This document shows positions 1 to 9,660 of a stretch of 64,000 nucleotides of DNA, piece by piece. Source of the stretch: Microbacterium karelineae (lineage in GTDB: Bacteria > Actinomycetota > Actinomycetes > Actinomycetales > Microbacteriaceae); NCBI RefSeq assembly GCF_009745985.1, contig NZ_WFIX01000191.1, positions 1 to 64,000 of the forward strand, written 5' to 3'. Every line of letters starts with the position of its first letter. Position 1 is the first letter of the stretch. The translations under genes and the position numbers were made by a program. The notes under the pieces are model-generated. The model saw only the letters and a list, made by a program, of their open reading frames with translations, did not search any database and had not been told where the DNA came from.

Positions 1-687
1 CGCCGCTTCGGCCCGCGCCCGCCGCCGGTCGGTCTTCACCGCCCGCGCCATCTGCGTGACCCGGTCATAGATCGCCCGCCCCTCCAGACTCGGCACGAAC
101 ATCCACAGCTCACTCATCCCGTCGTCACACTCCGTCAGCACCACCCGGCGCTCCTTCCGCGCCCGCGCATGCCTCTCCCGCAGCGACACCGGTGCGAGCT
201 GCGCCGCCTGCAGCTTCGCGATCTTCCCCACCTCCCCCGCCGTGCGCACCCTCGCGAACGCCACTGCATGCGCATCCAACGACGCCTTCCCACCCGCATC
301 GAGATTCACCCCCGCGCCCGCGATGACATCCGCGTGCCGTTTCGAGATCCGCCCCTCCGACAGAGCCTCCAGCGTCACCGGGAAATCCGCCACCAGGCGC
401 TCGGCGTCCTCCATCCGGTGCTTCGCCGACGACGGATGCACCCGCGTCGCGACCGCGACCTCGGCCGCCATCGCCCGCCGCGCATACTCCGGCCCATCCG
501 GCGCCTCCTGCCGGGCGCCCTCCGCGTGCGCGATCCGCGCCAGCTCCGCCAACACCCGCGCCTTGACGCCCTCGGCCCGCGCGATATCCCGATCGCACTC
601 CGCGACCTCATCGATCAGGCCCCGCACCCGCGCCAACTCACCCGGCGTGAGCCCGGGCAGCTTCTCCGCGACGCGTTCGTGATCCAT
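1..687 (-). CDS. DUF222 / HNH-endonuclease-type protein, N-terminal part (runs off left edge)
   Basis: I translated this frame by hand from an ATG at 687. It stays open for all 229 codons to base 1, so the C-terminus lies outside the window. The protein starts MDHERVAEKLPGL and is rich in Ala, Arg and Glu. Around residues 100-130 it has a segment of the type RISKRHADVIAGAG, which is typical of the DUF222 (13E12-repeat) region found in front of HNH nuclease domains in actinobacteria. The HNH motif itself would lie beyond the edge, so nuclease activity cannot be judged. Such genes are often multicopy and of unknown function. The assignment rests on the DUF222-like pattern only. Confidence 0.7.
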   Translation of the reverse strand, partial: MDHERVAEKLPGLTPGELARVRGLIDEVAECDRDIARAEGVKARVLAELARIAHAEGARQEAPDGPEYARRAMAAEVAVATRVHPSSAKHRMEDAERLVADFPVTLEALSEGRISKRHADVIAGAGVNLDAGGKASLDAHAVAFARVRTAGEVGKIAKLQAAQLAPVSLRERHARARKERRVVLTECDDGMSELWMFVPSLEGRAIYDRVTQMARAVKTDRRRARAEAA

Positions 688-983
688 GACCCCACGCTAC
701 GAACCACCACTGACAAACGAAGAGACCTTCGATGAACGCAGCGATCGCCCTGACCGTGATGCGCGCCAGGTGCCTCACACGTCGCGATTGAACGCCGTCG
801 ACCGGGCGTCCGGCGATGAACGACCACGGCTGAGAACTGCCGGCGGAGGGCGCGCGTGAAGCGGCGTGTCGCCACAGCCGGTCGTCACGACGGCGCCGTT
901 TCGGAAGGCCACGGGACTCAACCGTCGCCCCGACGCCGGATGCAGCTCCGGAGATGGCGACACCGGGCACGGGGCCACACCGA
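688..983. other. intergenic region, no gene seen
   Basis: These 296 bases separate two minus-strand genes. I see no convincing coding frame, RNA or long inverted repeat. The left part should hold the promoter of the DUF222 gene. Confidence 0.5.
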
Positions 984-1745
984 TCAGTCGGCGTCGCGAC
1001 CGGCGGTCGCCTGGTCCCCGCCAGCCGCTCGCAGCCGCGCCCGCGTGTTCCGCAGCAGCAGGATCCCCACCGCGACGAACATCACGTGCGCGGCGGCCTC
1101 GAGCCACAGCGGTGCCTCGGCGCCCATCAGGATCGTGAGATCGGACGTCGCATGCGTGAGCACCAGCGGCCAGATCCACGCGAAGCGCGCCTGGAACGCC
1201 GCCATCGCGAAGCCGGCGATCGTCGACAGCAGCACCGTCACAAGCACTACGTCGATCCGGCTCGGCGTCGTCGCGAGAATCGACAGATGCTGGAGGCCGA
1301 AGAGGATCGCCGTCATCACCACCGCGGGGGTGAGCGAGAAGCTCTCCCGGAGCGTCTCGAGCACCACGACGCGGCTCGTCAGCTCCTCGTTCACCCCGAC
1401 CAGCAGGAGCGTCAGTGCCCACAGCCCGAATCCCGGCTCCGCGAACACGAGCCCGTCGGGCACCAGTGCCCACACCAACGCCTCCGCGACGAAGGGCAGC
1501 AGGAACAGCAGTGCCGTCCACGATCGCCACAGCCGGAACATCCCGCTGCGCCGCCACAGCCCCAGCACTGAGACGAGGATCGCGGCGAACACCGCGCACA
1601 CGACGTTCGCGAAGAGCCCGATGTACCAGCCCGTGACGCCGATCAGCGGTGCGATCCCGATCGCGGCGAGGATCAGGAGGAAGCGGGCGACGTGCACCGC
1701 AACGGCGAACGCGAGCGCACCCGCGAGGTTCGTGGGAATCCTCAC
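984..1745 (-). CDS. CPBP-family intramembrane protease-like protein
   Basis: A 253-aa polytopic membrane protein with a GTG start and about seven to eight hydrophobic segments. The CPBP (Abi/CAAX protease) signature is visible: a paired glutamate motif NEELTSR at about residues 119-125, FGLQH with His153, and LTHATSD with His198. These are the expected metal and catalytic positions of this glutamic-type intramembrane endopeptidase family. Bacterial members serve in protein processing or bacteriocin self-immunity, but the substrate here is unknown. It is divergent from the methyltransferase at 1822, with a 76-bp gap. The family call is secure and the function is not. Confidence 0.8.
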   Translation of the reverse strand: MRIPTNLAGALAFAVAVHVARFLLILAAIGIAPLIGVTGWYIGLFANVVCAVFAAILVSVLGLWRRSGMFRLWRSWTALLFLLPFVAEALVWALVPDGLVFAEPGFGLWALTLLLVGVNEELTSRVVVLETLRESFSLTPAVVMTAILFGLQHLSILATTPSRIDVVLVTVLLSTIAGFAMAAFQARFAWIWPLVLTHATSDLTILMGAEAPLWLEAAAHVMFVAVGILLLRNTRARLRAAGGDQATAGRDAD

Positions 1746-1821
1746 GGCCCGACCATATCGCCGCCGCGCGGATCGACGCAGTGGGGATATCCGCCGATCC
1801 CGCGATCGCTACGATCGTGCC

Positions 1822-2607
1822 ATGACCTCCGACCTCCGTGTCCCCGCGGCGCGCTCCTTCGAAGCGGGCGCCGACGCATACGAGGCCCACCGCCCGCCGT
1901 ACCCGGACGCGCTCTTCGACGACATCCTGAGCCGCGTCGGCGGATCCCCGCTCGCGCGGATCCTCGACATCGGCGCCGGGACCGGCCGCGCCACGATCGC
2001 CCTCGCCTCGCGCGGCGCGAACGTCGACGCGCTCGAGCCGTCGAACGACATGCTCGGCGTCCTCACCCGCCGGGTCCGACAGGAGGGGCTCGACGACCGC
2101 GTCACGGTGCGCAAGGCCGTCTTCGAGGACCTCTCCCTCGACGCCCGATACGACGCCATCGTCGCGGCGCAGTCGTTCCACTGGACGGATCCGGACACCC
2201 GCTGGTCGCGTCTCGCCTCGCTCCTCGGATCCGATGGGCGCGCCTTCCTCTTCTGGAACGCCTGGAGCCTCGACGCCGACCACCACGATCTCGACGCCGT
2301 CGCGACGATCTACGCCGCGCACGCCCCGGAGCTGCCGCCGGATCTCCCCCGCGATCTCGTCTCCCGCATGTGGGCCGACGGTCAGATCGACGCGCACCCC
2401 GACGTGCGACTCGCCGACCGGATCACGTACGGCTGGGACGTCCGGATGTCGGCGGCCGATTACATCCGCCTGCTCGCGACGATCTCGCAGTATGCGATCA
2501 CGCCAGCCGCGCAGCGCGAAGGGCTGTTCACCGCGCTCGAGCCAGCCCTCGGCGAGGAGGTCCATCTGCGCGGCACGACCCTGCTCCTGGTGGTGGCGAA
2601 GGCGTGA
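1822..2607 (+). CDS. class I SAM-dependent methyltransferase
   Basis: A 261-aa soluble protein starting at ATG 1822. SAM motif I, LDIGAGTGRA, is at about residues 48-57, followed by an acidic post-I residue in ALEPSNDM and a motif IV-like stretch AIVAAQSFHW near residue 115. AQSFHW is common in the Methyltransf_11 family of small-molecule methyltransferases. The acceptor substrate cannot be read from the sequence. A longer in-frame extension exists upstream but lacks coding character, and the chosen start gives the usual family length. Confidence 0.85.
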   Translation: MTSDLRVPAARSFEAGADAYEAHRPPYPDALFDDILSRVGGSPLARILDIGAGTGRATIALASRGANVDALEPSNDMLGVLTRRVRQEGLDDRVTVRKAVFEDLSLDARYDAIVAAQSFHWTDPDTRWSRLASLLGSDGRAFLFWNAWSLDADHHDLDAVATIYAAHAPELPPDLPRDLVSRMWADGQIDAHPDVRLADRITYGWDVRMSAADYIRLLATISQYAITPAAQREGLFTALEPALGEEVHLRGTTLLLVVAKA

Positions 2608-2613
2608 CTCGGA

Positions 2614-2847
2614 TCACGCGCTCGACGCGGTGATCGCCGACCGGGTCGTCGGCACGAGAGCCGAGAGCGCGGACGGGGGCATCGCCAGCTGATCCCGCCG
2701 GTCGACGCGGCGCCTGCCGCATGTCTCGCAGCGCACATAGACCACGACGCCCTCGCTCGTGCGGTGCGCCGACTCCGTCGCCCAGCCGTGCTCGTGTGTC
2801 CACGGTGCCGTGCCGTGGGTGGGTTCCGACCGCTGCTCTGTCGCCAT
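2614..2847 (-). CDS. small hypothetical protein with a CxxC motif
   Basis: A 77-aa ORF with an ATG start at 2847, fitting the gap between the methyltransferase and the CGNR gene. It contains YVRCETCGRRR, a single CxxC knuckle, and an otherwise polar sequence. Small proteins of this style, possibly zinc-binding, are common in Microbacteriaceae. I do not recognise a family. It is supported by its position, the lack of overlap with neighbours and the CxxC motif. Confidence 0.5.
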   Translation of the reverse strand: MATEQRSEPTHGTAPWTHEHGWATESAHRTSEGVVVYVRCETCGRRRVDRRDQLAMPPSALSALVPTTRSAITASSA

Positions 2848-2873
2848 GGGATTCAGCCTGATGTAATGCCCTT

Positions 2874-3398
2874 ATGCAACTCAACCCTTACGGCGAGTAC
2901 GCGGTGCTCCTCGCCGCGTCGCTCGCGAACGAGTGGCCCGCGGACGGCTCCGGGATCGAGTCGCGGACGCGCGAGTTCGGCATGACGATGGCCTTCGCGC
3001 GCTCCCCCGACGACCACGCCGCCACACGACGCGTGATCGACCGATGGCTCCGCATCGTGGACGCCGCAGACGATGACGAGCGCGCTGCGCTCCTCAACGC
3101 CGAGATGGCCGCCGCCGCCGCCTACCCGCGCCTCACGAACCACGACGACGAGGGGTGGCACCTGCACTACCGCGACGAGATCCAGTCACTCGCTCACGTG
3201 CTGCACGCCGTCATCAGCGTCGGCACTGCGCTGCACCTCACGACACGGGGCATGCATCGCCTCGGACGCTGCGCCGCGGACCCCTGCCGACAGGTCGTCG
3301 TCGACGTCACGCGCAACGGGCGCCAGCGCTACTGCTCGGTGCGCTGCGCGAACCGCGACGCCGTGCGCCGACACCGCCGACGCGCGCGGGCGCTCTGA
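2874..3398 (+). CDS. CGNR zinc-finger / ABATE-domain protein
   Basis: A 174-aa protein with an ATG start. The N-terminal 120 residues are helical and resemble the ABATE domain. The C-terminus holds the CGNR-type zinc finger: CAADPC, then YCSVRCANRDAVRRHR, where CAN replaces CGN. It ends in a basic tail. Proteins of this family are thought to be stress-linked DNA-binding regulators, with the zinc finger as the DNA-binding part. No target is evident. It stands alone, 75 bp from the convergent-facing cupin. Confidence 0.8.
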   Translation: MQLNPYGEYAVLLAASLANEWPADGSGIESRTREFGMTMAFARSPDDHAATRRVIDRWLRIVDAADDDERAALLNAEMAAAAAYPRLTNHDDEGWHLHYRDEIQSLAHVLHAVISVGTALHLTTRGMHRLGRCAADPCRQVVVDVTRNGRQRYCSVRCANRDAVRRHRRRARAL

Positions 3399-3408
3399 GC
3401 CCGCCGCG

Positions 3409-3837
3409 TCACCACGGCATCGCTCGGTCGGGATCCCTCGTCGCGTCGTCGGGAAGGTGCGGCAGCTGCTCGCCGCCCGCGCGGATGCACAGCCAGCGCA
3501 TATCGCCCGCGCCATCCGGATCCGCGCGCCAGGTGCGCCAGACGCCCGGCCCGACCCGCACGACGGATCCGGCCCGCACGTCGACGACCTCGTCGTCGAG
3601 CCCCATCTGACCCGCCCCCTCGAGGAACACGTACAGCTCTTCGATGCGGGAGTGCGTGTGCCAGTACCCCGCCTGTTCCCCGGGCGGCATGGCATTGGCC
3701 GTCATCCCGATATAGGCCATCGACAGCTCGTGGTCGACGACGCGCCTGCCCTGCTTCGAGGTCTCCGGCCGGAAGCCGCCGAAGTGCCCGCCCCACGCGT
3801 CCGGCGCGCCGATGTCTCGGATCTCGTAGTCGCTCAT
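3409..3837 (-). CDS. cupin-domain protein
   Basis: A 142-aa single-cupin protein with an ATG start. Motif 1 of the cupin barrel is seen as HTHSRIEELYVFLEG at about residues 59-73, giving His, His and Glu metal ligands. Motif 2 is less clear, around PGVWRTWRA. Small cupins of this type may be isomerases, dioxygenases or sugar-binding proteins, and the substrate is not deducible. It reads away from the CGNR gene and ends 10 bp beyond that gene's end, so the two are convergent. Confidence 0.75.
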   Translation of the reverse strand: MSDYEIRDIGAPDAWGGHFGGFRPETSKQGRRVVDHELSMAYIGMTANAMPPGEQAGYWHTHSRIEELYVFLEGAGQMGLDDEVVDVRAGSVVRVGPGVWRTWRADPDGAGDMRWLCIRAGGEQLPHLPDDATRDPDRAMPW

Positions 3838-3878
3838 GCCGCCACGCTACGTCAGACCGCCGACATCCGTCCCGACGC

Positions 3879-3914
3879 GTGTGGGCGCGCGCCCCGAGGG
3901 ACGCGCGCCCACAC
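3879..3914 (-). terminator. hairpin terminator downstream of the Rpf/LysM gene
   Basis: A perfect 13-bp inverted repeat (3879-3891 with 3902-3914) with a 10-nt loop lies 14 bp after the stop of the minus-strand gene at 3929. There is no T-tract, as is common in high-GC actinobacteria. Confidence 0.65.
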
Positions 3915-3928
3915 GGAGGGAGGCCGGC

Positions 3929-4747
<819 letters not shown>

Positions 4748-4892
4748 AGACGGCGGCCCCTCGATGTCGAGTCCGATCACCCTACGCCTCCATCACGATC
4801 AGATAACAATCCAGCACAGCACCTTGCCAGGAACGTCATCAGGTCCCTTGACCTTCGCGCAGACCTCGAGACGGGCCTGGAAGAATGGGCGG

Positions 4893-7451
4893 ATGACCGC
4901 CCGCGCGCACCGCTTCGACATCGACCGGATCGGCACGGGCCTCGTCGTCGCGACCGCACGCGGCGCCCTCGAAGCAGCCCTCTACGCAGGCGCCGCCGTC
5001 GTCACCGCCCCGCCGGGAACGGGCAAGACGACCTTCGTTCCACCACTCGTCGCGAACCACCTCGCGTCCCACGGAACGGGCCGGATCCTCGTGACGCAGC
5101 CGCGCCGCGTCGCGGTCCGCGCCGCCGCCCGCCGCATCGCGAGCCTGGATGGCAGCCCCCTCGGGGGCCCGGCCGGCTTCACGGTCCGCGGAGAACGCGC
5201 GGTCTCGCCCGAGACCCGCATCGAGGTCGTCACCCCCGGCGTCCTCCTGAGACGCCTGCTCGCGGATCCGGGGCTCGACGGCGTCGATGCCGTGATCCTC
5301 GACGAGGTGCACGAGCGCTCCGTCGACGGCGATCTCCTGTTGGGGATCCTGTCCGAGGTGCGGCAGCTGCGCGACGACCTCGTGCTCGTCGCCATGTCCG
5401 CAACCCTCGACGCGGACCCCGTCGCCGCCGTCCTCGGAGCCGGCCGCGCCGCGCCGATCGTCGACGTCCCGTCCGCCCTGCACCCGCTCGGCGTCACCTA
5501 CTCCCCCGGCTCCGCCCCGAGGATCGGCCCCCACGGCGTGACGCGCGAGTTCCTCGCGCACGTCGCATCGACGGCCATCGACGCCCAGGCCGCGAGCGGA
5601 TCCGATGCCCTCGTCTTCGTCCCGTCCGCGCGCGATGTCGACGAGGTGGCGCGCGCGATCCGCGAGAGCGCGACGGGTGTCGAAGCCCTGCCCCTGCACG
5701 GGCGACTGCCGGCGCGCGAGCAGGACCGCGCGACCTCCGGCCGCACGTCGGAGGCGGATCCGCCCCGCATCGTCGTGAGCACAGCGCTCGCCGAGAGCTC
5801 GCTGACGGTCCCCGGCGTGCGCCTCGTGATCGACGCCGGCCTCTCGCGCGAGGTCAGGCGCGACCAGGCGCGCGACATGAGCGGGCTCGTGACCGTGAGC
5901 GCGTCCCGGGCGAGCGCCGAGCAGCGCGCCGGACGCGCGGCCCGGCTCGGCCCCGGGCGCGTCGTCCGGGCCTACTCCGAGGCCGAGTTCGCGGCATTCC
6001 GCCCCGCGAACGATCCCGAGATCCTCTCCGCCGACCTCGTCGACGCCGCCCTCCTCCTCGCCGCCTGGGGCACGCCTGAGGGACGCGGTCTCGCCCTTCT
6101 CACCCCGCCGCCGGCGGCATCGATGATGCGTGCGACGGCGACCCTCGCGGCGCTGGAGCTCATCGGATCCGATGGCTTCACAACCGCGCTCGGCACGCGG
6201 GTCGCGCGCATGCCGGTCGGAGCCCGCGAGGCCCGCGCGCTCCTCGGCGGTCCCGCGGAGGGGATCCCCGCAGACACAGTCGCCGACGTCATCGCGGCGC
6301 TCTCGGGCGATCATCGTGACGCGGGCGCCGACCTCACGCGGCTGCTCCGCGCGCTGCGCGACGGCCGCGACCCGGGGAGCCGCCGCTGGCGCACCGAGGC
6401 GAAGCGGCTCCAGCGGATCATCGAGTCGGAGCCGGGCCAGGCTGCCATCGGATCCGGCCGCGGGGGCGACGCCGCGGGCGTGATCACCGCCCTCACGCGG
6501 CCCGATTGGATCGCGCGACGCACGGCAGACGGATCCCGCACCTACCTGCTCGCCACCGGCACGCGCGCCGCGCTCCCCGAGGGGAGCGGCCTGATCGGAT
6601 CCGAGTGGATCGCCGTGCACGAGGTCCAGCGCGCGGACGGCCGCGTCGCCGACGGCACCGGCGCCGTGATCCGGCTCGCCGCCCCGCTCACGGAGTCGGA
6701 CGCGCTGCGGATCGGGCATGCCCTCGTCGAGGCGCCCCGGCGCACCTCGATCGACGGCGGGCGCGTACGGGTCCGCGAGGAGCGTCGGCTCGGCGCGATC
6801 GTGCTCAGCTCGACCCCTGTCGCGCCGCGCCCCGAGGACACGGGCCCGGCCTTCGCTGCGCACATCCGAGCGCGCGGGCTCGACGCCCTCTCGTGGTCCG
6901 ATGCGGCATCGGCGCTGCGCGGGCGACTCGCGCTGATCCGCCGCGAGCTCGGAGATCCATGGCCGGACGTGTCAGACGACGCGCTGCTCGCCGGCCTCGC
7001 CGCCTGGCTCGGCCCGGACCTCGCCGCGCTGCGCCCCGACGCACCACTCGCCCGACTCGATCTCGCGAACGCCCTGCGCCGCCTCCTGCCCTGGCCCGAC
7101 GCGGCGCGCCTCGAGGCCCTCGCGCCCGAGCGGCTCGAGGTGCCCTCGGGATCCCGGGTGCGCATCGGCTATCCCGTGGATGCGGGCGCGCGCCCCGTCG
7201 TCTCCGTCAAGCTGCAGGAGGTGTTCGGCCTCACCGAGACACCCCGCCTCGTCGACGGCCGCGTGCCCGTGCAGTTCCGTCTGCTCTCCCCCGCCCGCCG
7301 CCCGCTCGCCGTCACCGACGACCTGGCATCGTTCTGGGACGGTCCCTATCGCGAGGTGCGGAAGGAGATGCGCGGCCGGTATCCGAAGCACCCGTGGCCC
7401 GAGGATCCGTGGACGGCTCCCGCCACTGCGCGGACGAAGCGACGGGCGTGA
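4893..7451 (+). CDS. hrpB: ATP-dependent helicase HrpB (DEAH-box family)
   Basis: An 852-aa superfamily-2 helicase. Walker A APPGTGKTT is at about residues 40-48, motif II is DEVHERS (about 136-142), motif III is SATLD (about 168-172) and motif VI is QRAGRAAR near residue 345. The winged-helix and HrpB C-terminal region follow, ending with FWDGPYREVRKEMRGRYPKHPWPEDP, which is typical of HrpB. Start ATG 4893 begins MTARAHRFD. An upstream in-frame extension lacks coding character. HrpB is a putative RNA helicase of unclear physiological role. The gene stands alone. Confidence 0.92.
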   Translation: MTARAHRFDIDRIGTGLVVATARGALEAALYAGAAVVTAPPGTGKTTFVPPLVANHLASHGTGRILVTQPRRVAVRAAARRIASLDGSPLGGPAGFTVRGERAVSPETRIEVVTPGVLLRRLLADPGLDGVDAVILDEVHERSVDGDLLLGILSEVRQLRDDLVLVAMSATLDADPVAAVLGAGRAAPIVDVPSALHPLGVTYSPGSAPRIGPHGVTREFLAHVASTAIDAQAASGSDALVFVPSARDVDEVARAIRESATGVEALPLHGRLPAREQDRATSGRTSEADPPRIVVSTALAESSLTVPGVRLVIDAGLSREVRRDQARDMSGLVTVSASRASAEQRAGRAARLGPGRVVRAYSEAEFAAFRPANDPEILSADLVDAALLLAAWGTPEGRGLALLTPPPAASMMRATATLAALELIGSDGFTTALGTRVARMPVGAREARALLGGPAEGIPADTVADVIAALSGDHRDAGADLTRLLRALRDGRDPGSRRWRTEAKRLQRIIESEPGQAAIGSGRGGDAAGVITALTRPDWIARRTADGSRTYLLATGTRAALPEGSGLIGSEWIAVHEVQRADGRVADGTGAVIRLAAPLTESDALRIGHALVEAPRRTSIDGGRVRVREERRLGAIVLSSTPVAPRPEDTGPAFAAHIRARGLDALSWSDAASALRGRLALIRRELGDPWPDVSDDALLAGLAAWLGPDLAALRPDAPLARLDLANALRRLLPWPDAARLEALAPERLEVPSGSRVRIGYPVDAGARPVVSVKLQEVFGLTETPRLVDGRVPVQFRLLSPARRPLAVTDDLASFWDGPYREVRKEMRGRYPKHPWPEDPWTAPATARTKRRA

Positions 7452-7461
7452 ACTGAGAGGG

Positions 7462-8211
7462 TCACCTCCCGAGCGGCGTCCACCCGACGGGGATCGGGCC
7501 GTCGACGATCGCATTCTCCTCGTCAGCCGCGGCCGACCAGCCCTGCGCCCCGTCGCGGGCATCGAACCCGCCCCGCGCCACGCGGAAGCCGACGTCATCG
7601 TGGTGCATGCGGGGTCCGCCGCCGCGCCGGGCCGACGCCCGCACACTCCACGCCTCGTCCGCGTAGCCGCCGCCGCGGAACACGCGGTAGTCGCCGTATC
7701 TCGCCGGGTCCAGCAGGTCCCAGCACCATTCCCACGCATTGCCGAGGGTGTCGAAGAGCCCGAACAGGTTGGGCATCTTCCCGCCGACGTCCTGCGGGTG
7801 ATCGACCCGGTCGGCCGCCGTCCACGCCACCTCGTGCAGCTCGCCGTACTGCGGCTTCGTCGAGCCCGCGCGGCACGCGTACTCCCATTCGGCCTCCGTC
7901 GGCAGCCGGTATCCGTCGGAATCGACGCGCCAGGAGATCTCCGCGCCGTCGACGCGGTATGCCGGATCGAGGCCCTCCCATTCCGAGAGGGCATTGCAGA
8001 AGCGGATGGCGCGCTGCCACGTCACGTCGACGGCGGGGCGGCGCGGGTGCGCGCTCGGCACCCCGAGGAGCTCCGCGAGCATCTCCTCCGTCACGGCGTA
8101 CGCGGCGATCTCGAACGGCTCGAGTTCCACCGTGCGCCGCGCCTTCCGGCGGGCGTCGTGCAGGGTCACGGATCCGGCGGGCAGCGCCGCCATCTCGACG
8201 TCGGGGGTCAC
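7462..8211 (-). CDS. SUMF1 / formylglycine-generating-enzyme-like protein, catalytic cysteines absent
   Basis: A 249-aa protein with a GTG start. It has the SUMF1 (FGE-sulfatase) fold signature: RLPTEAEWEYACRAG around residues 98-112, WDLLDP, FRGGGYADEAW near 190, and VGFRVARG near the C-terminus. In true formylglycine-generating enzymes the segment before the final GFR motif holds two redox cysteines. Here the corresponding stretch reads SARRGGGPRMHHDDVGFR and has none. It is therefore probably not an aerobic sulfatase activator, and may be a structural or other SUMF1-fold protein. No sulfatase gene is nearby. It converges with hrpB, 10 bp away. Confidence 0.8.
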   Translation of the reverse strand: MTPDVEMAALPAGSVTLHDARRKARRTVELEPFEIAAYAVTEEMLAELLGVPSAHPRRPAVDVTWQRAIRFCNALSEWEGLDPAYRVDGAEISWRVDSDGYRLPTEAEWEYACRAGSTKPQYGELHEVAWTAADRVDHPQDVGGKMPNLFGLFDTLGNAWEWCWDLLDPARYGDYRVFRGGGYADEAWSVRASARRGGGPRMHHDDVGFRVARGGFDARDGAQGWSAAADEENAIVDGPIPVGWTPLGR

Positions 8212-8443
8212 CGTCTCAGGCTACGCGGGCGGGGAGGTGCGGGTGTCGGACCCGGTTCGTGTGCCCCGCACCGGCGTCGGAGAATCACCGCGACTCGACC
8301 TGATCCTGCGGCGTGTCTGCCGAGAACGATGCACGTCTCCGACGCTCGCGCTCGGGCCTGGCGACCGCTCCGACATCCGCGCCGAGTCCGGATGGGGGCC
8401 GGCGCCCGCGCGGCGGGATCGACAGAATCGGTCCGTCTCCGCG

Positions 8444-8896
8444 TCACTCGGCGCCGACGGCCGCGATCAGAAAGCCCGTCGGTGTGTCCGCCGTCGCACT
8501 CAGCACGATCTCGCGGACATCAGGGATCTCGCGGGACGACTCGAGCCGCGCAATCTGTCCGGTGCACTCGATCGTCTCGGTCGCGCCTTCGGAACCTTCG
8601 GAGGCCGAATGAGCGGTCCACGTGAAGGTGACCTCGACGCCCGCATCCTCCTCGCACGCGGCCCAGACCGATTCGACGGTGCGCGGGTCGTCGTCGTATC
8701 CGAGGGCGATCGTCGATTCTGCGCCGTCCGCGACGCCGCTGCCCGAGCCCAGCCGAGACTCCGGCAGGCTCTCGGACAGCGCATCGGCCCATTCCTGAGT
8801 CTCGTCGTCGAGCACCACCGTATCGGGTTCCGCGGAGCACCCCGTGGCGGCGAGGAGGATGACCGCGAGGACCGGGAGGAGCACGCGTTTCGGCAT
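8444..8896 (-). CDS. putative lipoprotein
   Basis: A 150-aa protein with an ATG start, a short basic N-terminus (MPKR), a hydrophobic segment and the lipobox LAATGC at residues 15-20. Mature protein begins at Cys20 and would be diacylglycerol-modified by Lgt, which is encoded at 34729. The mature part is acidic, with no recognisable domain, and contains two further Cys residues that could form a disulfide. It is divergent from another lipoprotein gene at 8972. Function unknown. Confidence 0.7.
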   Translation of the reverse strand: MPKRVLLPVLAVILLAATGCSAEPDTVVLDDETQEWADALSESLPESRLGSGSGVADGAESTIALGYDDDPRTVESVWAACEEDAGVEVTFTWTAHSASEGSEGATETIECTGQIARLESSREIPDVREIVLSATADTPTGFLIAAVGAE

Positions 8897-8971
8897 ATCG
8901 CCACGCTAGCGCAGCCTCACGATCCGGCAACGAGCCGCCCCATGCGCGGAAAACGGGCGGATACTGGCCCC

Positions 8972-9634
8972 ATGCGGAGGAAGCTGGTGATCGGCGCGGC
9001 CGGGGCGGCCATGATGCTGCCTCTGTCGGCGTGCATGACGGATCAGGCCGATCCTCCTCCCGCTGCGCCTCCCGCCACGACGGCGCCGGCGGTCCCGACG
9101 CCGAGCCCCACCGCCGCGCCCGACGGCACGATCGCACTCGCGACGCCGCACCCGATCACCGTTCTCGAGAAGGAGTCTCGCGGCGACGGCCCGCAGCTCT
9201 GCGTCGGCGGCGTCGCCGCGTCGCTCCCGCCGCAATGCACCGGCGTCGACCTCCTCGGCTGGAGCTGGGAGGATGTCGCCGGCGAATACGACGACCGCTC
9301 CGGCGTGCGCTGGGGTGAGTTCGTGGTCACGGGAGACTTCTCCCTCTCGGACGACACCATGCGGGTCACGCTCGTCGAGACGGACGGTCCGGATCGGGGA
9401 CCGCGATGGCCCGACTGCGCCGACGAATGCGAGCAGCCGACCGAGGAGCAGGAGGCGATCGCCGGCGAGATCATCCGCGACCACGTGGGCATCTACTCCT
9501 CTGGCGTCGACGGCACAGGCGCCGTCCGAGTGGAGGTCGCATACGACGACGGATCCCTGCAGCGCGAGCTCGACGCGACCTACGGCGAGGGCGTCGTCAT
9601 CGTCGAATCGATTCTCCTCCCCGTCGAGGAGTGA
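8972..9634 (+). CDS. putative lipoprotein with Pro/Thr-rich linker
   Basis: A 220-aa protein with an ATG start. The N-terminus MRRKLVIGAAGAAMMLPLSAC forms a signal peptide with a lipobox (LSAC, Cys21). A low-complexity Pro/Ala/Thr linker follows to about residue 50, then an acidic globular part with two Cys pairs (LCVGG and PQC; DCADEC). No family is recognised. It lies 76 bp from the divergent lipoprotein at 8444, but the two are not similar in sequence beyond their lipoprotein design. The nitroreductase gene starts 26 bp downstream. Confidence 0.75.
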   Translation: MRRKLVIGAAGAAMMLPLSACMTDQADPPPAAPPATTAPAVPTPSPTAAPDGTIALATPHPITVLEKESRGDGPQLCVGGVAASLPPQCTGVDLLGWSWEDVAGEYDDRSGVRWGEFVVTGDFSLSDDTMRVTLVETDGPDRGPRWPDCADECEQPTEEQEAIAGEIIRDHVGIYSSGVDGTGAVRVEVAYDDGSLQRELDATYGEGVVIVESILLPVEE

Positions 9635-9660
9635 CGGGTTCCGGCGATAGCGTGAAGGCG

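Noticed and set aside
4839-6863. Very long antisense frames within hrpB, gltB, priA, carB and other genes
   Set aside because: High GC content keeps opposite frames free of stops. None shows domain signatures, while the sense frames do.
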